Assembly: GCA_031119595.1 (NCBI GenBank)
Contig: JAVHXX010000026.1
Location: forward strand, 1 to 18,086
DNA: 18,086 nucleotides
Source: Patulibacter sp.
GTDB lineage: Bacteria > Actinomycetota > Thermoleophilia > Solirubrobacterales > Solirubrobacteraceae
Reading direction: 5' to 3'
Shown: positions 7,179 to 14,336 of the stretch, in pieces
Position numbering within the stretch: the stretch's first letter is position 1
Layout of the letters: the number at the start of each line of letters is the position of its first letter
Notes under the pieces: model-generated
Databases searched by the model: none
Told to the model about the DNA's origin: nothing
Seen by the model: the letters and a program-made list of their open reading frames with translations, nothing else
Position numbers and translations under genes: made by a program

Positions 7179-8726
7179 TCAGCTGGAGCTGGTGATCGTC
7201 TGCTTGAGCACGATGCTCGCCAGCGACGTCACGTCGCTGCTCGGAGGGAGCTTCGTGATCCAGACGAGGAAGTAGCGGTAGGCCTTCGTCGAGGTGCCGT
7301 CGAGGGGCACCCGCAGGTTCTTCGTGGCCGCGGTGATGGTCGCCGCCTTCACCCAGCCGTCGCCGGGGACGGTCTGCGGGACGGCGCCGTTCGGGGCGAC
7401 GTAGATGGCCCCGTCCCAGCCGGGTGTGGCCGACTGGATCTCGATGCGGCTCGCCTTCACGCTCGGCTTCGCGTCGATGTAGATGCCGACGCCCGCCTTC
7501 GGCAGCACCTTCGCCGTGTACGACTCGGTGGTCCACACGGTCGAGGCGAGGTCGTCGACGACGTTCGCGGCGTCCTCGTCGTGTTCGTCGTTGATGCCGC
7601 CGTTGCCGAACGGATCGTAGGCGTGGGCAGCGGTCTGCCCGACGGACACCTCGCGCTCGTTCTTCACGACCGGGAACACGCTGCGCTTCACGCCGGTGCC
7701 GCGCTCGGTCGAGTGGTCGAGGGCGATCCCCAGGCCGATGACCGCGATCACGGTGACGAGCGCGAAGAGCGCCAGCAGGCCCGCCGACGGGCGACCCAGG
7801 CGGGTCCGCAGCGGCACGCGCTGACGGGTCTTCTTCGGGAGCGACTTGAGGATTTCCGTGGCCTCGCCGGGCGCCACGCCGCTGCGGGCGCTCTCGATCG
7901 CGAGGACGTCCTCGAGGTCGGCGATGGCCGTGGCCGCGTCGAGCGGGCGGCGGTCCGGGTCCTTCGCGGTGAGGCGGTCGAGGAGCTGGGCCAGCGCGAC
8001 GGAGATGCCGGGGCGCAGCAGCTGGATGTCCGGGAGCTCCTCGCGCACGTGGCGCATGGCGACGGCGACCTGGTTCTCGCCCTTGAAGGGGACGTCGCCG
8101 ATGAGCATCTCGTAGAGCACGATGCCCAGCGAGTAGAGGTCGGAGCGCGGGCCGACGCGCTTGCCGAGCGCCTGCTCGGGCGACACGTAGTCGGTGGTGC
8201 CGAGGACGCGGCCGTCGGCGGTGAGGCCGTCTTCCTCGAGCGTGCGGGCGATGCCGAAGTCGGTGACCTTCGCGCGGCCCTCTTCGTCGAGGAGCACGTT
8301 CTGGGGCTTCACGTCGCGGTGGACGATGCCCTTCTCGTGGGCCGCCTGCAGGGCCCGGGCGATCTCGATCGCGTAGGCGAGGGCCTCGGTGACCTCGAGC
8401 CGGCCGAGGCGCCGGATGCGTGCCTTGAGGGTTTCCCCGGCGACGTATTCGAAGACGATGAACGGCGCGCGGCGGTCCTCGCCGACGTCGATCACCTGCA
8501 CGATGTGTGGGTGGTTCAGCTGGGCGACGGCGCGCGCTTCGCGGCGGAACCGCTCGAGCTGGTCGGAGTCGTTCGCGACCGTCCGAAGCATCGATTTGAT
8601 CGCGACCGTCCGCTCGAGGACGGTGTCGAACGCGCGGTAGACCGTCGACATGCCGCCCGCCCCCACCTGGGCGTCGAGTCGGTAGCGATCGGCAAGGATC
8701 GTCGGCCCAGTGGTCGGCTCCACCAC
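7179..8726 (-). CDS. transmembrane Ser/Thr protein kinase with discoidin-like ectodomain
   Basis: This protein has about 515 residues from a GTG at 8726; a second GTG at 8723 is an equal choice. Residues 14 to about 275 form a complete Hanks-type kinase. It has the glycine loop VGAGGMSTVY, ATP-binding Lys44 (VAIK), helix-C Glu63, catalytic loop HRDVKPQN (Asp138), DFG at 156-158 and GTTDYVSPEQ in the activation segment. A basic juxtamembrane segment precedes one TM helix near residues 327-350 (GLLALFALVTVIAVIGLGIA). The external part has the pattern of an F5/8 type C (discoidin/galactose-binding) domain: ANVVDDLASTVWTTESYT, VGIYIDAKPSVKASRIEIQS and RYFLVWITKLP. It lacks PASTA repeats, so it probably senses a different ligand, perhaps a glycan. 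An open frame extends 39 codons upstream, but that leader lacks conservation. The amidase gene lies 199 bases downstream on the same strand. Confidence 0.92.
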   Translation of the reverse strand: MVEPTTGPTILADRYRLDAQVGAGGMSTVYRAFDTVLERTVAIKSMLRTVANDSDQLERFRREARAVAQLNHPHIVQVIDVGEDRRAPFIVFEYVAGETLKARIRRLGRLEVTEALAYAIEIARALQAAHEKGIVHRDVKPQNVLLDEEGRAKVTDFGIARTLEEDGLTADGRVLGTTDYVSPEQALGKRVGPRSDLYSLGIVLYEMLIGDVPFKGENQVAVAMRHVREELPDIQLLRPGISVALAQLLDRLTAKDPDRRPLDAATAIADLEDVLAIESARSGVAPGEATEILKSLPKKTRQRVPLRTRLGRPSAGLLALFALVTVIAVIGLGIALDHSTERGTGVKRSVFPVVKNEREVSVGQTAAHAYDPFGNGGINDEHDEDAANVVDDLASTVWTTESYTAKVLPKAGVGIYIDAKPSVKASRIEIQSATPGWDGAIYVAPNGAVPQTVPGDGWVKAATITAATKNLRVPLDGTSTKAYRYFLVWITKLPPSSDVTSLASIVLKQTITSSS

Positions 8727-8871
8727 CCCATTGTTCCCAGGTCGGCGGCGAAGTGCTGGAAGTCCCGTTGCGACGGGCGATCCTGAGGTGCCAGGCCGTG
8801 CTGCCGACGGGCGTGCCCGGGCGTGTGGGCGGCGTCCCGCCAACCCTGGTCACGCGCCTGCCGAACGGTCG

Positions 8872-8877
8872 TACGAT
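8872..8877 (+). promoter_or_regulatory. candidate -10 element for a leaderless transcript
   Basis: TACGAT lies six bases before the ATG at 8884, which would place the transcription start at or next to the A of ATG. There is no Shine-Dalgarno sequence, which fits leaderless translation. No clear -35 element was seen. Confidence 0.4.
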
Positions 8878-8883
8878 CGGTGC

Positions 8884-9342
8884 ATGGCCACCCTCGAGCC
8901 CGTCGACTTCCCGCACGGTCACCTCGAGACGGCCGCGGTCGTCGGCGGCACGCTCACGATGCTTGCGGGCATCATCGCCGCGCCCACCGTCGGTGGGGCG
9001 AGCCTCGTGGTCGCGATCGTCTTCTCCGGCATGGTCGCCGCGAGTGCCGGCACCGCGGTCAGCGCCGACGGCGCCGCGAACCCGGACGGCGCCCCGCGCC
9101 GACAGCCCGCGGGCTTCGACACCGCCGGGCTCCGGGCCGCCGGCCGCGGCCCGTTGCTGCGCGTCGTCGCCGGGATGGTCCTGCTCATCGCGTTCGTGGC
9201 GTTCGTGAGCGCGACGACCCGCGCCTGGTGGGTCGGCATCGGCGCCGCACCGCTCGCCATGCGCATGTGCCTGCTCTACGCCCGCCGCTGGCGGCCCGTC
9301 GAAGCGGCCGCGCAGCAGCAGCACGGCACCTCGGCCCCGTAG
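8884..9342 (+). CDS. small four-helix membrane protein of unknown function
   Basis: This 152-residue protein is not recognised. It appears to have four hydrophobic segments: TAAVVGGTLTMLAGIIAAP, ASLVVAIVFSGMVAASAG, LLRVVAGMVLLIAFVAFVSA and WWVGIGAAPLAMRMCLLYA. Between the second and third is a polar loop of about 35 residues rich in Asp, Ala, Pro and Arg. The tail is hydrophilic and Gln-rich. ATG 8884 was chosen because a TACGAT -10-like box lies just upstream; the open frame reaches back to 8710 without plausible content. It is divergent from the discoidin kinase gene (157-base gap) and 58 bases ahead of a membrane/winged-helix gene on the same strand, so the two may form an operon. Confidence 0.7.
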   Translation: MATLEPVDFPHGHLETAAVVGGTLTMLAGIIAAPTVGGASLVVAIVFSGMVAASAGTAVSADGAANPDGAPRRQPAGFDTAGLRAAGRGPLLRVVAGMVLLIAFVAFVSATTRAWWVGIGAAPLAMRMCLLYARRWRPVEAAAQQQHGTSAP

Positions 9343-9400
9343 CGTCGCGCCGCCCCGGTCGGCGCCGGAGCGTGTCCGCCCCGGCTGCAAGGCTCGCCCG

Positions 9401-10159
9401 ATGACGCGCCCGGATCTCACCCTCGCGCAGATCGACCGCGTGCAGCAGGCGGTGCACACGGTCGACCTCCCGAACCAGCGTGCGCCGGTGCTCCCGAGCA
9501 TGGTCGTGTTCGTGTTCGGGTTGTCGCTCGGGTTCTGCCTGCTGCTCACCGATGGGTCGGACGCCGCCCAGACGCTCGGGCTGCTCCTCATCGTCGCGAC
9601 CCCGGTCCTGTACCTCTCGTTGGCCACCGGCGAGTTCCTGCGTCGCATCGCCGCGACCGGGGTCACCTCAGCCCAGCGCCGGCGGCCGCGCGGTGGCCAG
9701 CCCGATGCGTCCACGCGTTACGCGCCGCTCCCGACGGGCGTCCTGATCGCGCTCGGCATCGTCACCGACCACTGGTGGTTCGGCCTGCTGGCGGGGGCGG
9801 CCTTCGTCGCGTGCACGATCGCGCTGTACCGACCGTGGCTGAGAACGTTCGAGGGCCCACCGCGGAGTGCGAAGCAGGGCGCCGCGGGTCGGTGGTCCGA
9901 GGGGCTGTCGACGCCGACGCCGCTGCTCGTGGCGGCGGCCCTCGCTGTCGTCGATCTCGTCCGGCTCGATGCGCTGGCCACGGTCGCCGAGCTCGATGCC
10001 GCGCTCGTCGACGAGGCGCTTGCTTCGCTGACCGCGGCAGGACTGGTCCAGATGCGGCCCGGTCGACGTCGGGTCCCGCCAACGGTGAGACTCACGCGCC
10101 AGGGTCGTGCCGACTTCCTCCAGCACGTGATCGCGCTCGAGGCGGCGCGCGGCGGCTGA
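9401..10159 (+). CDS. membrane protein fused to a C-terminal winged-helix DNA-binding domain
   Basis: This protein has 252 residues. The N-terminal helix (LTLAQIDRVQQAVHTVDL) is followed by hydrophobic segments (PSMVVFVFGLSLGFCLLL, TLGLLLIVATPVLYLSLA, then a long stretch TGVLIALGIV to ACTIALY that can hold two helices), with an Arg-rich loop between the pairs. Residues from about 168 to the end resemble an HTH_27-type winged helix: VDLVRLDALATVAELDAALV, then LASLTAAGLVQMRPGRRR, then TVRLTRQGRADFLQHV. By hand this part aligns with the separate winged-helix protein at 14333-14653, with about 24 identities over 80 positions. AAGG lies nine bases before the ATG. It probably regulates transcription from the membrane, but target and signal are unknown. 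It ends 54 bases from the convergent ABC permease gene. Confidence 0.78.
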   Translation: MTRPDLTLAQIDRVQQAVHTVDLPNQRAPVLPSMVVFVFGLSLGFCLLLTDGSDAAQTLGLLLIVATPVLYLSLATGEFLRRIAATGVTSAQRRRPRGGQPDASTRYAPLPTGVLIALGIVTDHWWFGLLAGAAFVACTIALYRPWLRTFEGPPRSAKQGAAGRWSEGLSTPTPLLVAAALAVVDLVRLDALATVAELDAALVDEALASLTAAGLVQMRPGRRRVPPTVRLTRQGRADFLQHVIALEAARGG

Positions 10160-10213
10160 GCCGCCAGCGTCACATCGTGCGCGGCGACCGGTGGACGGCG
10201 ACGCGCGGCGAGC

Positions 10214-11029
10214 TCAGCCGCCGGTCACGTCCCGGCGGCTGAAGCTCCACGCCGCCCACGCGAGGCACGGCGCGGCGTAGAGCGCGCAGACCCAGGCCGC
10301 GCGGATCACCGGCGCCCAGTCGGCGGGCGTGCGGAGGAGGCCCTGCCACGCGTTGAACTGGTTCGGGAGGAGGTAGGGCTGCAGCGACTCGAGCCCCGGC
10401 AGGATCGCCACGAGCTGCAGCAGGATCGAGATCGCCAGCGCCCCGACGACCGATCCCGCGGAGTTGTGCGTGAGGGTCGAGAGGAGCAGCGCGATCGACG
10501 CGACCGCGATGAGCGGCAGGAAGTAGATCCCGAAGCAGACCACGAGCAGCAGGAGCGCCTTCTTCGAGGACACCGTCGTGCCCGAGAGCGTGGTGAGCGG
10601 ATGGAATCCGCTCATCAGCACGCCGCCGATCAGCGCCACGATCCCCATGAGGAACAGCGCGAACAGCGCGTAGGTGAGCGCCGCGAGCACCTTCGCGGTG
10701 AACACGCGGCCGCGGCCCACGGAGCGCGTGAGGATCGTCTTGAGGGTGCCGTTGTGGTCCTCGGCGGCGACGATGTCACCCGCCACGAGTGACGTGATCA
10801 GCGGGAACAGCCAGATCGACCCGAAGATCAGCATCACCGGCGGGATCGCCAGCCCGGACTCGCGCACGTACCGGCCGAACGCGATGTCGTCGGGCTCGCC
10901 GGTCTGCAGCGACAGCGCGATCACGAACAGCGCCGGGAAGCCGATCGCCAGCGCCACGCCGATGTACGTGCGCTTCTGGCGCAGCAGCTTGCGGATCTCC
11001 CAGGCGTAGACCGTGCGCAGGCCGACCAT
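10214..11029 (-). CDS. ABC-2 type transporter permease
   Basis: This 271-residue protein has about six TM helices. The N-terminus YAWEIRKLLRQKRTYIGVAL and the segment GDIVAAEDHNGTLKTILTRS followed by RGRVFTAKVL are characteristic of ABC-2 permeases of the NatB/YhaP-like group. It forms the membrane channel for the ATPase encoded immediately upstream. The ATPase stop and this ATG share one base (TGATG), so the two are translationally coupled. The substrate cannot be read from the sequence; such pairs export drugs, lipids, ions or peptides. The gene ends the operon and is convergent with the membrane/winged-helix gene. Confidence 0.93.
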   Translation of the reverse strand: MVGLRTVYAWEIRKLLRQKRTYIGVALAIGFPALFVIALSLQTGEPDDIAFGRYVRESGLAIPPVMLIFGSIWLFPLITSLVAGDIVAAEDHNGTLKTILTRSVGRGRVFTAKVLAALTYALFALFLMGIVALIGGVLMSGFHPLTTLSGTTVSSKKALLLLVVCFGIYFLPLIAVASIALLLSTLTHNSAGSVVGALAISILLQLVAILPGLESLQPYLLPNQFNAWQGLLRTPADWAPVIRAAWVCALYAAPCLAWAAWSFSRRDVTGG

Positions 11030-12126
11030 CAGGCGTCCTCGCCCGGGGTGGCGGAAGGGCCCGCCGGGTCGCCGGCCGCGTTCTCGAGGTCGCCGGCGGC
11101 GCTCTCGGGGTTGCCGGCCGCGCTCTCGGGATCGCCGCTCGCGCCCTCGGGGTCGCCGGCCGCGCCCGGGCCCTGCACGGCGCCGGCGTTCGCATCGCCC
11201 TCGGTCAGGGAGAAGAAGAGGTCTTCGAGTGCCGCGGCGTGTGGCGCGAGCGCCCGGATCGCGAGCCCGGCCTCGACGAGCCGGACCGACAGCGCTTCGA
11301 CGGCCGCCTCGCTGGCGTCGAACCGCACCTCGAGCCCGTCGGCGCGCGGGTTCGTGATGCCCGGGGCCTCGGCGAGCACCGCGAGGGCGCGGACGTCGTC
11401 GGTGGTGCGCAGGCGCCAGTCGCCACCCATCGACGCGCGCAGCTCGTCGAGCCGCCCCTCGAACACGAACGTCCCGGTGCGCACGATCGCGACGCGGTTG
11501 CAGAGCTCCTCGACCTCGTTGAGCAGGTGGCTCGAGAGCAGCACCGTGGTGCCGGCCTGCGAGAGTCGGGCGACGAGTGCGCGCATGTCGCGCATGCCGG
11601 CGGGGTCGAGCCCTGTCGCGGGTTCGTCGAGCAGGAGCAGCTGGGGATTCCTCAGCAGCGCCGCGGCGACCCCGAGCCGCTGTCGCATCCCGTGCGAGTA
11701 CCCGCCGACCTTGTGCTTCGCCCGCTCCGTGAGCTCGACGATGTCGAGGGCCTCGCCGATCCGGCTGCGGGCGTCGCCGCCGTCGAGGTCCGCGAGGAGT
11801 TCGAGGTTCTTGCGACCGGTCATGTACGGGTAGAACTTCGGCGCCTCCACGAATCCGGCGACGCCCCGCAGTGCCCCGACCGGGTCGGACTGGGGATCGC
11901 GACCGAAGACCCGCACCTCGCCGCTCGTCGGGCGGATCAGACCGAGCAGCATGCGCAGCACGGTGGTCTTGCCGGCGCCGTTCGGGCCGAGGTAGCCGTA
12001 GACGTCGCCCGCCTCGACGGTCAGGTCGACGCCGGCGACGGCGGTCACGTCGCCGTACCGCTTGACCAGCCCGCGGACGGAGATCGGCGGCGCGTCGCTC
12101 GCGGTGGCGCGGGCGTCAGCGGCCAT
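11029..12126 (-). CDS. ABC transporter ATP-binding protein with a repetitive C-terminal tail
   Basis: This protein has 365 residues. The nucleotide-binding domain is complete: Walker A GPNGAGKTT, a Q-loop-like region (GFVEAPKFYPYMTG), signature YSHGMRQRLG, Walker B LLLLDEPATGLD and H-loop SSHLLNEVEELCNRV. It energises the ABC-2 permease encoded downstream (TGATG coupling). A DUF4162-like C-terminal domain runs to about residue 310 (ALAPHAAALEDLFFSLTEG). The last 55 residues are unusual: five seven-residue repeats of the type AAGDPES (residues 322-356), then a Pro/Glu tail. This low-complexity acidic extension is not part of the usual family architecture. The upstream LolA-like gene is on the same strand with a 59-base gap, giving a probable three-gene operon. 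Confidence 0.94.
   Translation of the reverse strand: MAADARATASDAPPISVRGLVKRYGDVTAVAGVDLTVEAGDVYGYLGPNGAGKTTVLRMLLGLIRPTSGEVRVFGRDPQSDPVGALRGVAGFVEAPKFYPYMTGRKNLELLADLDGGDARSRIGEALDIVELTERAKHKVGGYSHGMRQRLGVAAALLRNPQLLLLDEPATGLDPAGMRDMRALVARLSQAGTTVLLSSHLLNEVEELCNRVAIVRTGTFVFEGRLDELRASMGGDWRLRTTDDVRALAVLAEAPGITNPRADGLEVRFDASEAAVEALSVRLVEAGLAIRALAPHAAALEDLFFSLTEGDANAGAVQGPGAAGDPEGASGDPESAAGNPESAAGDLENAAGDPAGPSATPGEDA
11059..11163 (-). repeat. five tandem 21-bp coding repeats in the ABC ATPase tail
   Basis: Five in-frame 21-bp units encode AAGDPEG, ASGDPES, AAGNPES, AAGDLEN and AAGDPAG. On the plus strand the units appear as variants of CGCGCTCTCGGGATCGCCG. The period is a whole number of codons, so slippage changes the tail length by seven residues without a frameshift. 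Confidence 0.85.
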
Positions 12127-12185
12127 GCGTGACGCTCCGGTCGATGGTGCGGTCGGCGCCCACGGGCAGGTGCGGCCGGAAGGCG

Positions 12186-13532
12186 CTAGAGGCCACGCGC
12201 GGCGGCCTCGGCGACGGCGCTCGTCACCGATCCGACCACCGTGTACTGCACGCCACCGCGCTGGAAACGGATCACCGTGCCGAGTGCGGTCGAGAGCTCG
12301 AACGCCTTCGCGCCGTTGATGTCGACCGTGGGCGTGGACAACTCCACCTTGCCGTCGCCCGATCCGGAGCGGTGGTGGCCGAAGCCGGAGTCCCCCGAGT
12401 CGGCGGGCGTGGTGGCGGCCGGAGCGCCGGCCTTGGCCGCGTCGACCGGCGTCTGCAGGACGGCGATGCCGCCGAGGCCCTCGCCGTAGGTGACGAGTGC
12501 GCCCTTCGGGTCGATCTTGCCCACGACGGGGCGGGTGAGCAGGCGGACGTGGCTGCGCGGCTGCCCGGCGAGGGTGGCCGGGGCGGAGAGCGTGAACGGG
12601 AGCGCGTCCGCGACCTGGACCGGGGTGAGCGCGGCGACCTTCTCGGCCTGGGCCTTCACGGCGGCACGCGTCTTGGGGTCGTCCGGGGCGACGAGCGCGT
12701 TCTGGCTCGACGAGGTGCCCGCGGCGTCGTCATCGGTCGAGCCGCTGCCGAGGTCGAGGTGTTCGACCTTCGCGCCCTTGGGCACCGAGACCGTGAAGGT
12801 GCTGTCTGCGACCGGGCCGTACGAGATGTCGGTCGCGGCGAGTTCGAGCACGGGCTTCGTGGCGCCCGCGGCGTAGATGCCGAACCGCAGCGGCACGCCC
12901 GTGGCGGCGTCCCACGCGATCTCGGCCTTGCCGATCAGGCCGCCGTGGTGCGGCGCGAGCTTCACCGAGTACGCGCCGACGCCCGCGACCGTGGTCGGGT
13001 CGGCGGTCGAGAGATCCACGGCCTTGCCCACCTTGGTGAGGATGTCCTGGATCTTCTGGATCGAAGGCGCCTGCGGCGTGGTGCCGGCGGGCGTGGTCGC
13101 CCCCGGCGTCGTCGCGTCGTGGGACGCGTGGGCGTCCTGGAGGTCTCTCGGGAGGTCGGCCTCGTAGGCGGTGTTGCTGCTCGCGTCGTAGACGGTGACG
13201 GTCTTGCCGTCGGTGGTGACCTGCGCGTCGCCGCGGTCGGACTGGAGCTCGAGGCGGGCGCGGCCGTCGTCCGTGATCCACACGCGTCCGCTGGCGCCGG
13301 TCAGCAGCGGGCCGCCGCCGGTGAGGCTCGAGGAGTCGATGACCTTGTTCGTGAAGGTGATCCGGGCGCTGATGCCCTGCACGGGTGGGGCGGCGACGGC
13401 GTCGTGGAGCGCCTGCGCGAGTGGCTTGGCAGGCGGCGGGCTCGCGGAGCCCACGGCGCCGCTGGCCACGGCAGCGCCGGCGAGGACGACGACGCCGGCG
13501 GCGCCTGCGGTGATGGTGCGGATGCGATTCAT
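12186..13532 (-). CDS. exported LolA/RseB-like protein of an ABC-transporter operon
   Basis: This protein has 448 residues from ATG 13532, which begins a typical signal sequence (MNRIRTITAGAAGVVVLAGA) ending near GSASPPP. No lipobox cysteine is present, so it is secreted or held by the uncleaved signal helix. Residues of about 35-130 (ARLELQSDRGDAQVTTDGKT, then VTVYDASSNTAYEADLP) and 190-270 (GKAEIAWDAATGVPLRFGIY, then STFTVSVPKGA) resemble actinobacterial LolA-like/MucB-RseB-like proteins. The C-terminal third (LVTYGEGLGGIAVLQTP, VIRFQRGGVQYTVVGSV) resembles the domain that ends many of these proteins. It lies 59 bases upstream of the ABC ATPase gene on the same strand, a common actinobacterial arrangement. 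It may sense or bind an envelope lipid or act with the transporter. Function is inferred. No strong ribosome-binding site was seen. Confidence 0.8.
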   Translation of the reverse strand: MNRIRTITAGAAGVVVLAGAAVASGAVGSASPPPAKPLAQALHDAVAAPPVQGISARITFTNKVIDSSSLTGGGPLLTGASGRVWITDDGRARLELQSDRGDAQVTTDGKTVTVYDASSNTAYEADLPRDLQDAHASHDATTPGATTPAGTTPQAPSIQKIQDILTKVGKAVDLSTADPTTVAGVGAYSVKLAPHHGGLIGKAEIAWDAATGVPLRFGIYAAGATKPVLELAATDISYGPVADSTFTVSVPKGAKVEHLDLGSGSTDDDAAGTSSSQNALVAPDDPKTRAAVKAQAEKVAALTPVQVADALPFTLSAPATLAGQPRSHVRLLTRPVVGKIDPKGALVTYGEGLGGIAVLQTPVDAAKAGAPAATTPADSGDSGFGHHRSGSGDGKVELSTPTVDINGAKAFELSTALGTVIRFQRGGVQYTVVGSVTSAVAEAAARGL

Positions 13533-13805
13533 CGGACGGCCCGTGGACGGAGCATGGGCATCCACGCTACGAGGCGAGCGTGAACACCCCATGAGTATCG
13601 GCACATCGGGGAGGCATGTGGCGCCGATAGGCGGGTGGGCAGTGCTCGGCGGAGGGATGTCGTGGCGTCACCGCGCCAGCGGGTCGACCCATCGCAGGTC
13701 GACGTCGTGGGGATCGCGGGCGGATGCACGCCCACGAGACTGCCGTGTCGGATGCGGACGATCGGCGTCGACCTGCACCGATTCTGCGGAGTGCGACGCC
13801 CGGAT

Positions 13806-13834
13806 TTGACTTTCCACTCTGGAAAGTGCATCGT
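13806..13834 (+). promoter_or_regulatory. candidate promoter of the membrane/winged-helix operon
   Basis: TTGACT at 13806-13811 is close to the -35 consensus. A 17-base spacer leads to CATCGT at 13829-13834, which keeps the conserved A and final T of a -10 element. Initiation about seven bases downstream would fall at the ATG (13842), giving a leaderless transcript. The first palindrome overlaps the -35 and spacer; the second begins just after the -10. Confidence 0.5.
13809..13827. promoter_or_regulatory. operator-like palindrome, site 1
   Basis: ACTTTCC-ACTCT-GGAAAGT is a perfect 7+7 inverted repeat with a five-base spacer. It covers the end of the predicted -35 element and the spacer of the promoter for the gene starting at 13842, where a bound dimer would block RNA polymerase. 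Confidence 0.75.
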
Positions 13835-13853
13835 ACTTTCCATGTCGGAAAGT
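13835..13853. promoter_or_regulatory. operator-like palindrome, site 2, overlapping the start codon
   Basis: ACTTTCC-ATGTC-GGAAAGT repeats the arms of site 1 exactly, with the centre 26 bp downstream. The ATG start codon lies in the spacer. Two identical palindromic sites over the promoter and start strongly suggest repression, most simply by the winged-helix protein encoded by the second gene of the operon. Confidence 0.75.
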
Positions 13854-14336
13854 CGATCGTTCCAGCCCGGCGTGGAGCCGGCCGAGGCGCGGGCCGCGCT
13901 CGATGCCGTGCGTGCGGCACAGGTCGGGGTGGGTCGTCAGCTCGTGGTGCCCCGTGGCTACGACGCCGTCTACGCGCTCAGCTTCGGGATCTTCGTCGTG
14001 GGCATCGCCATGATCAACGCGCCCCACGGCGGCGCGCCGGTCATGGTAGGCGGGGTCGCGCTCGTCCTGGCGGCCGCGGCCACGCTCGCCGGGCTGATGC
14101 GCTGGTTCCGCCGCGCGAACGGCTACTGGCTCGCCGGCACCACGCCGCCGCGCGCCCGCTGGGTCGCCTGGGCGGCCGGCGTCGAGGTCGGGGTCTTCGT
14201 GTTCCTCGGCAGCCTCGCCGGGTCCGACGGCCGCTGGGGCCTCACGGCCCTCGCCGCGGTCGTCGCCTCGATCGGCGGCTACGCGCTGAGCCGGCTCTGG
14301 CTCACCGTGTACCGCGCCGAGATCCGTGGCGCATGA
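13842..14336 (+). CDS. four-helix membrane protein coupled to a winged-helix regulator
   Basis: This protein has 164 residues. The N-terminus is an Ala/Arg-rich helix (EPAEARAALDAVRAAQVGVG), then QLVVPRGYDAVYALSFGIFV. Four probable TM helices follow: AVYALSFGIFVVGIAMINA, VMVGGVALVLAAAATLAGLM, WVAWAAGVEVGVFVFLGSLA and GLTALAAVVASIGGYALSRL. A basic loop (RWFRRANGYW) lies between the pairs. The ATG at 13842 is supported by the predicted leaderless promoter and sits inside the second palindrome; there is no ribosome-binding site. Its stop overlaps the start of the winged-helix gene (ATGA). Layout and N-terminal helix match the membrane part of the fused protein at 9401-10159. It may control the regulator's activity by holding it at the membrane. 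Function is unknown. Confidence 0.82.
   Translation: MSESRSFQPGVEPAEARAALDAVRAAQVGVGRQLVVPRGYDAVYALSFGIFVVGIAMINAPHGGAPVMVGGVALVLAAAATLAGLMRWFRRANGYWLAGTTPPRARWVAWAAGVEVGVFVFLGSLAGSDGRWGLTALAAVVASIGGYALSRLWLTVYRAEIRGA

Larger units (their letters stand above)
13533..13841. other. divergent intergenic region between the LolA-like operon and the membrane/winged-helix operon
   Basis: This 309-base region contains no convincing gene; open frames crossing it have no domain content. It must hold the minus-strand promoter of the LolA-like operon, for which I could not pick a clear -35/-10 pair. At its right end is the promoter and palindrome pair of the 13842 gene, described separately. A weak inverted repeat, CACGCT/AGCGTG (13563-13582), lies near the left end. 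Confidence 0.6.

Noticed and set aside
6888..8786. 632-codon open frame on the plus strand opposite the kinase gene
   Set aside because: It is an antisense shadow produced by high GC at third positions and has no domain content.
7147..9714. 855-codon open frame on the minus strand over the kinase and 8884 genes
   Set aside because: The Arg/Pro/Gly-rich translation has no recognisable domain and overlaps the kinase in another frame. The kinase motifs are all in the chosen frame.
10151..10165. GGCGGC-TGA-GCCGCC hairpin at the stop of the fused membrane/winged-helix gene
   Set aside because: It has only six pairs with a three-base loop, largely inside the coding end. It could be chance in GC-rich DNA.
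12129..13583. 484-codon open frame on the plus strand opposite the LolA-like gene
   Set aside because: The Arg/Gly/Asp-rich product lacks domains, while the minus-strand frame has a signal peptide and LolA-like patterns.
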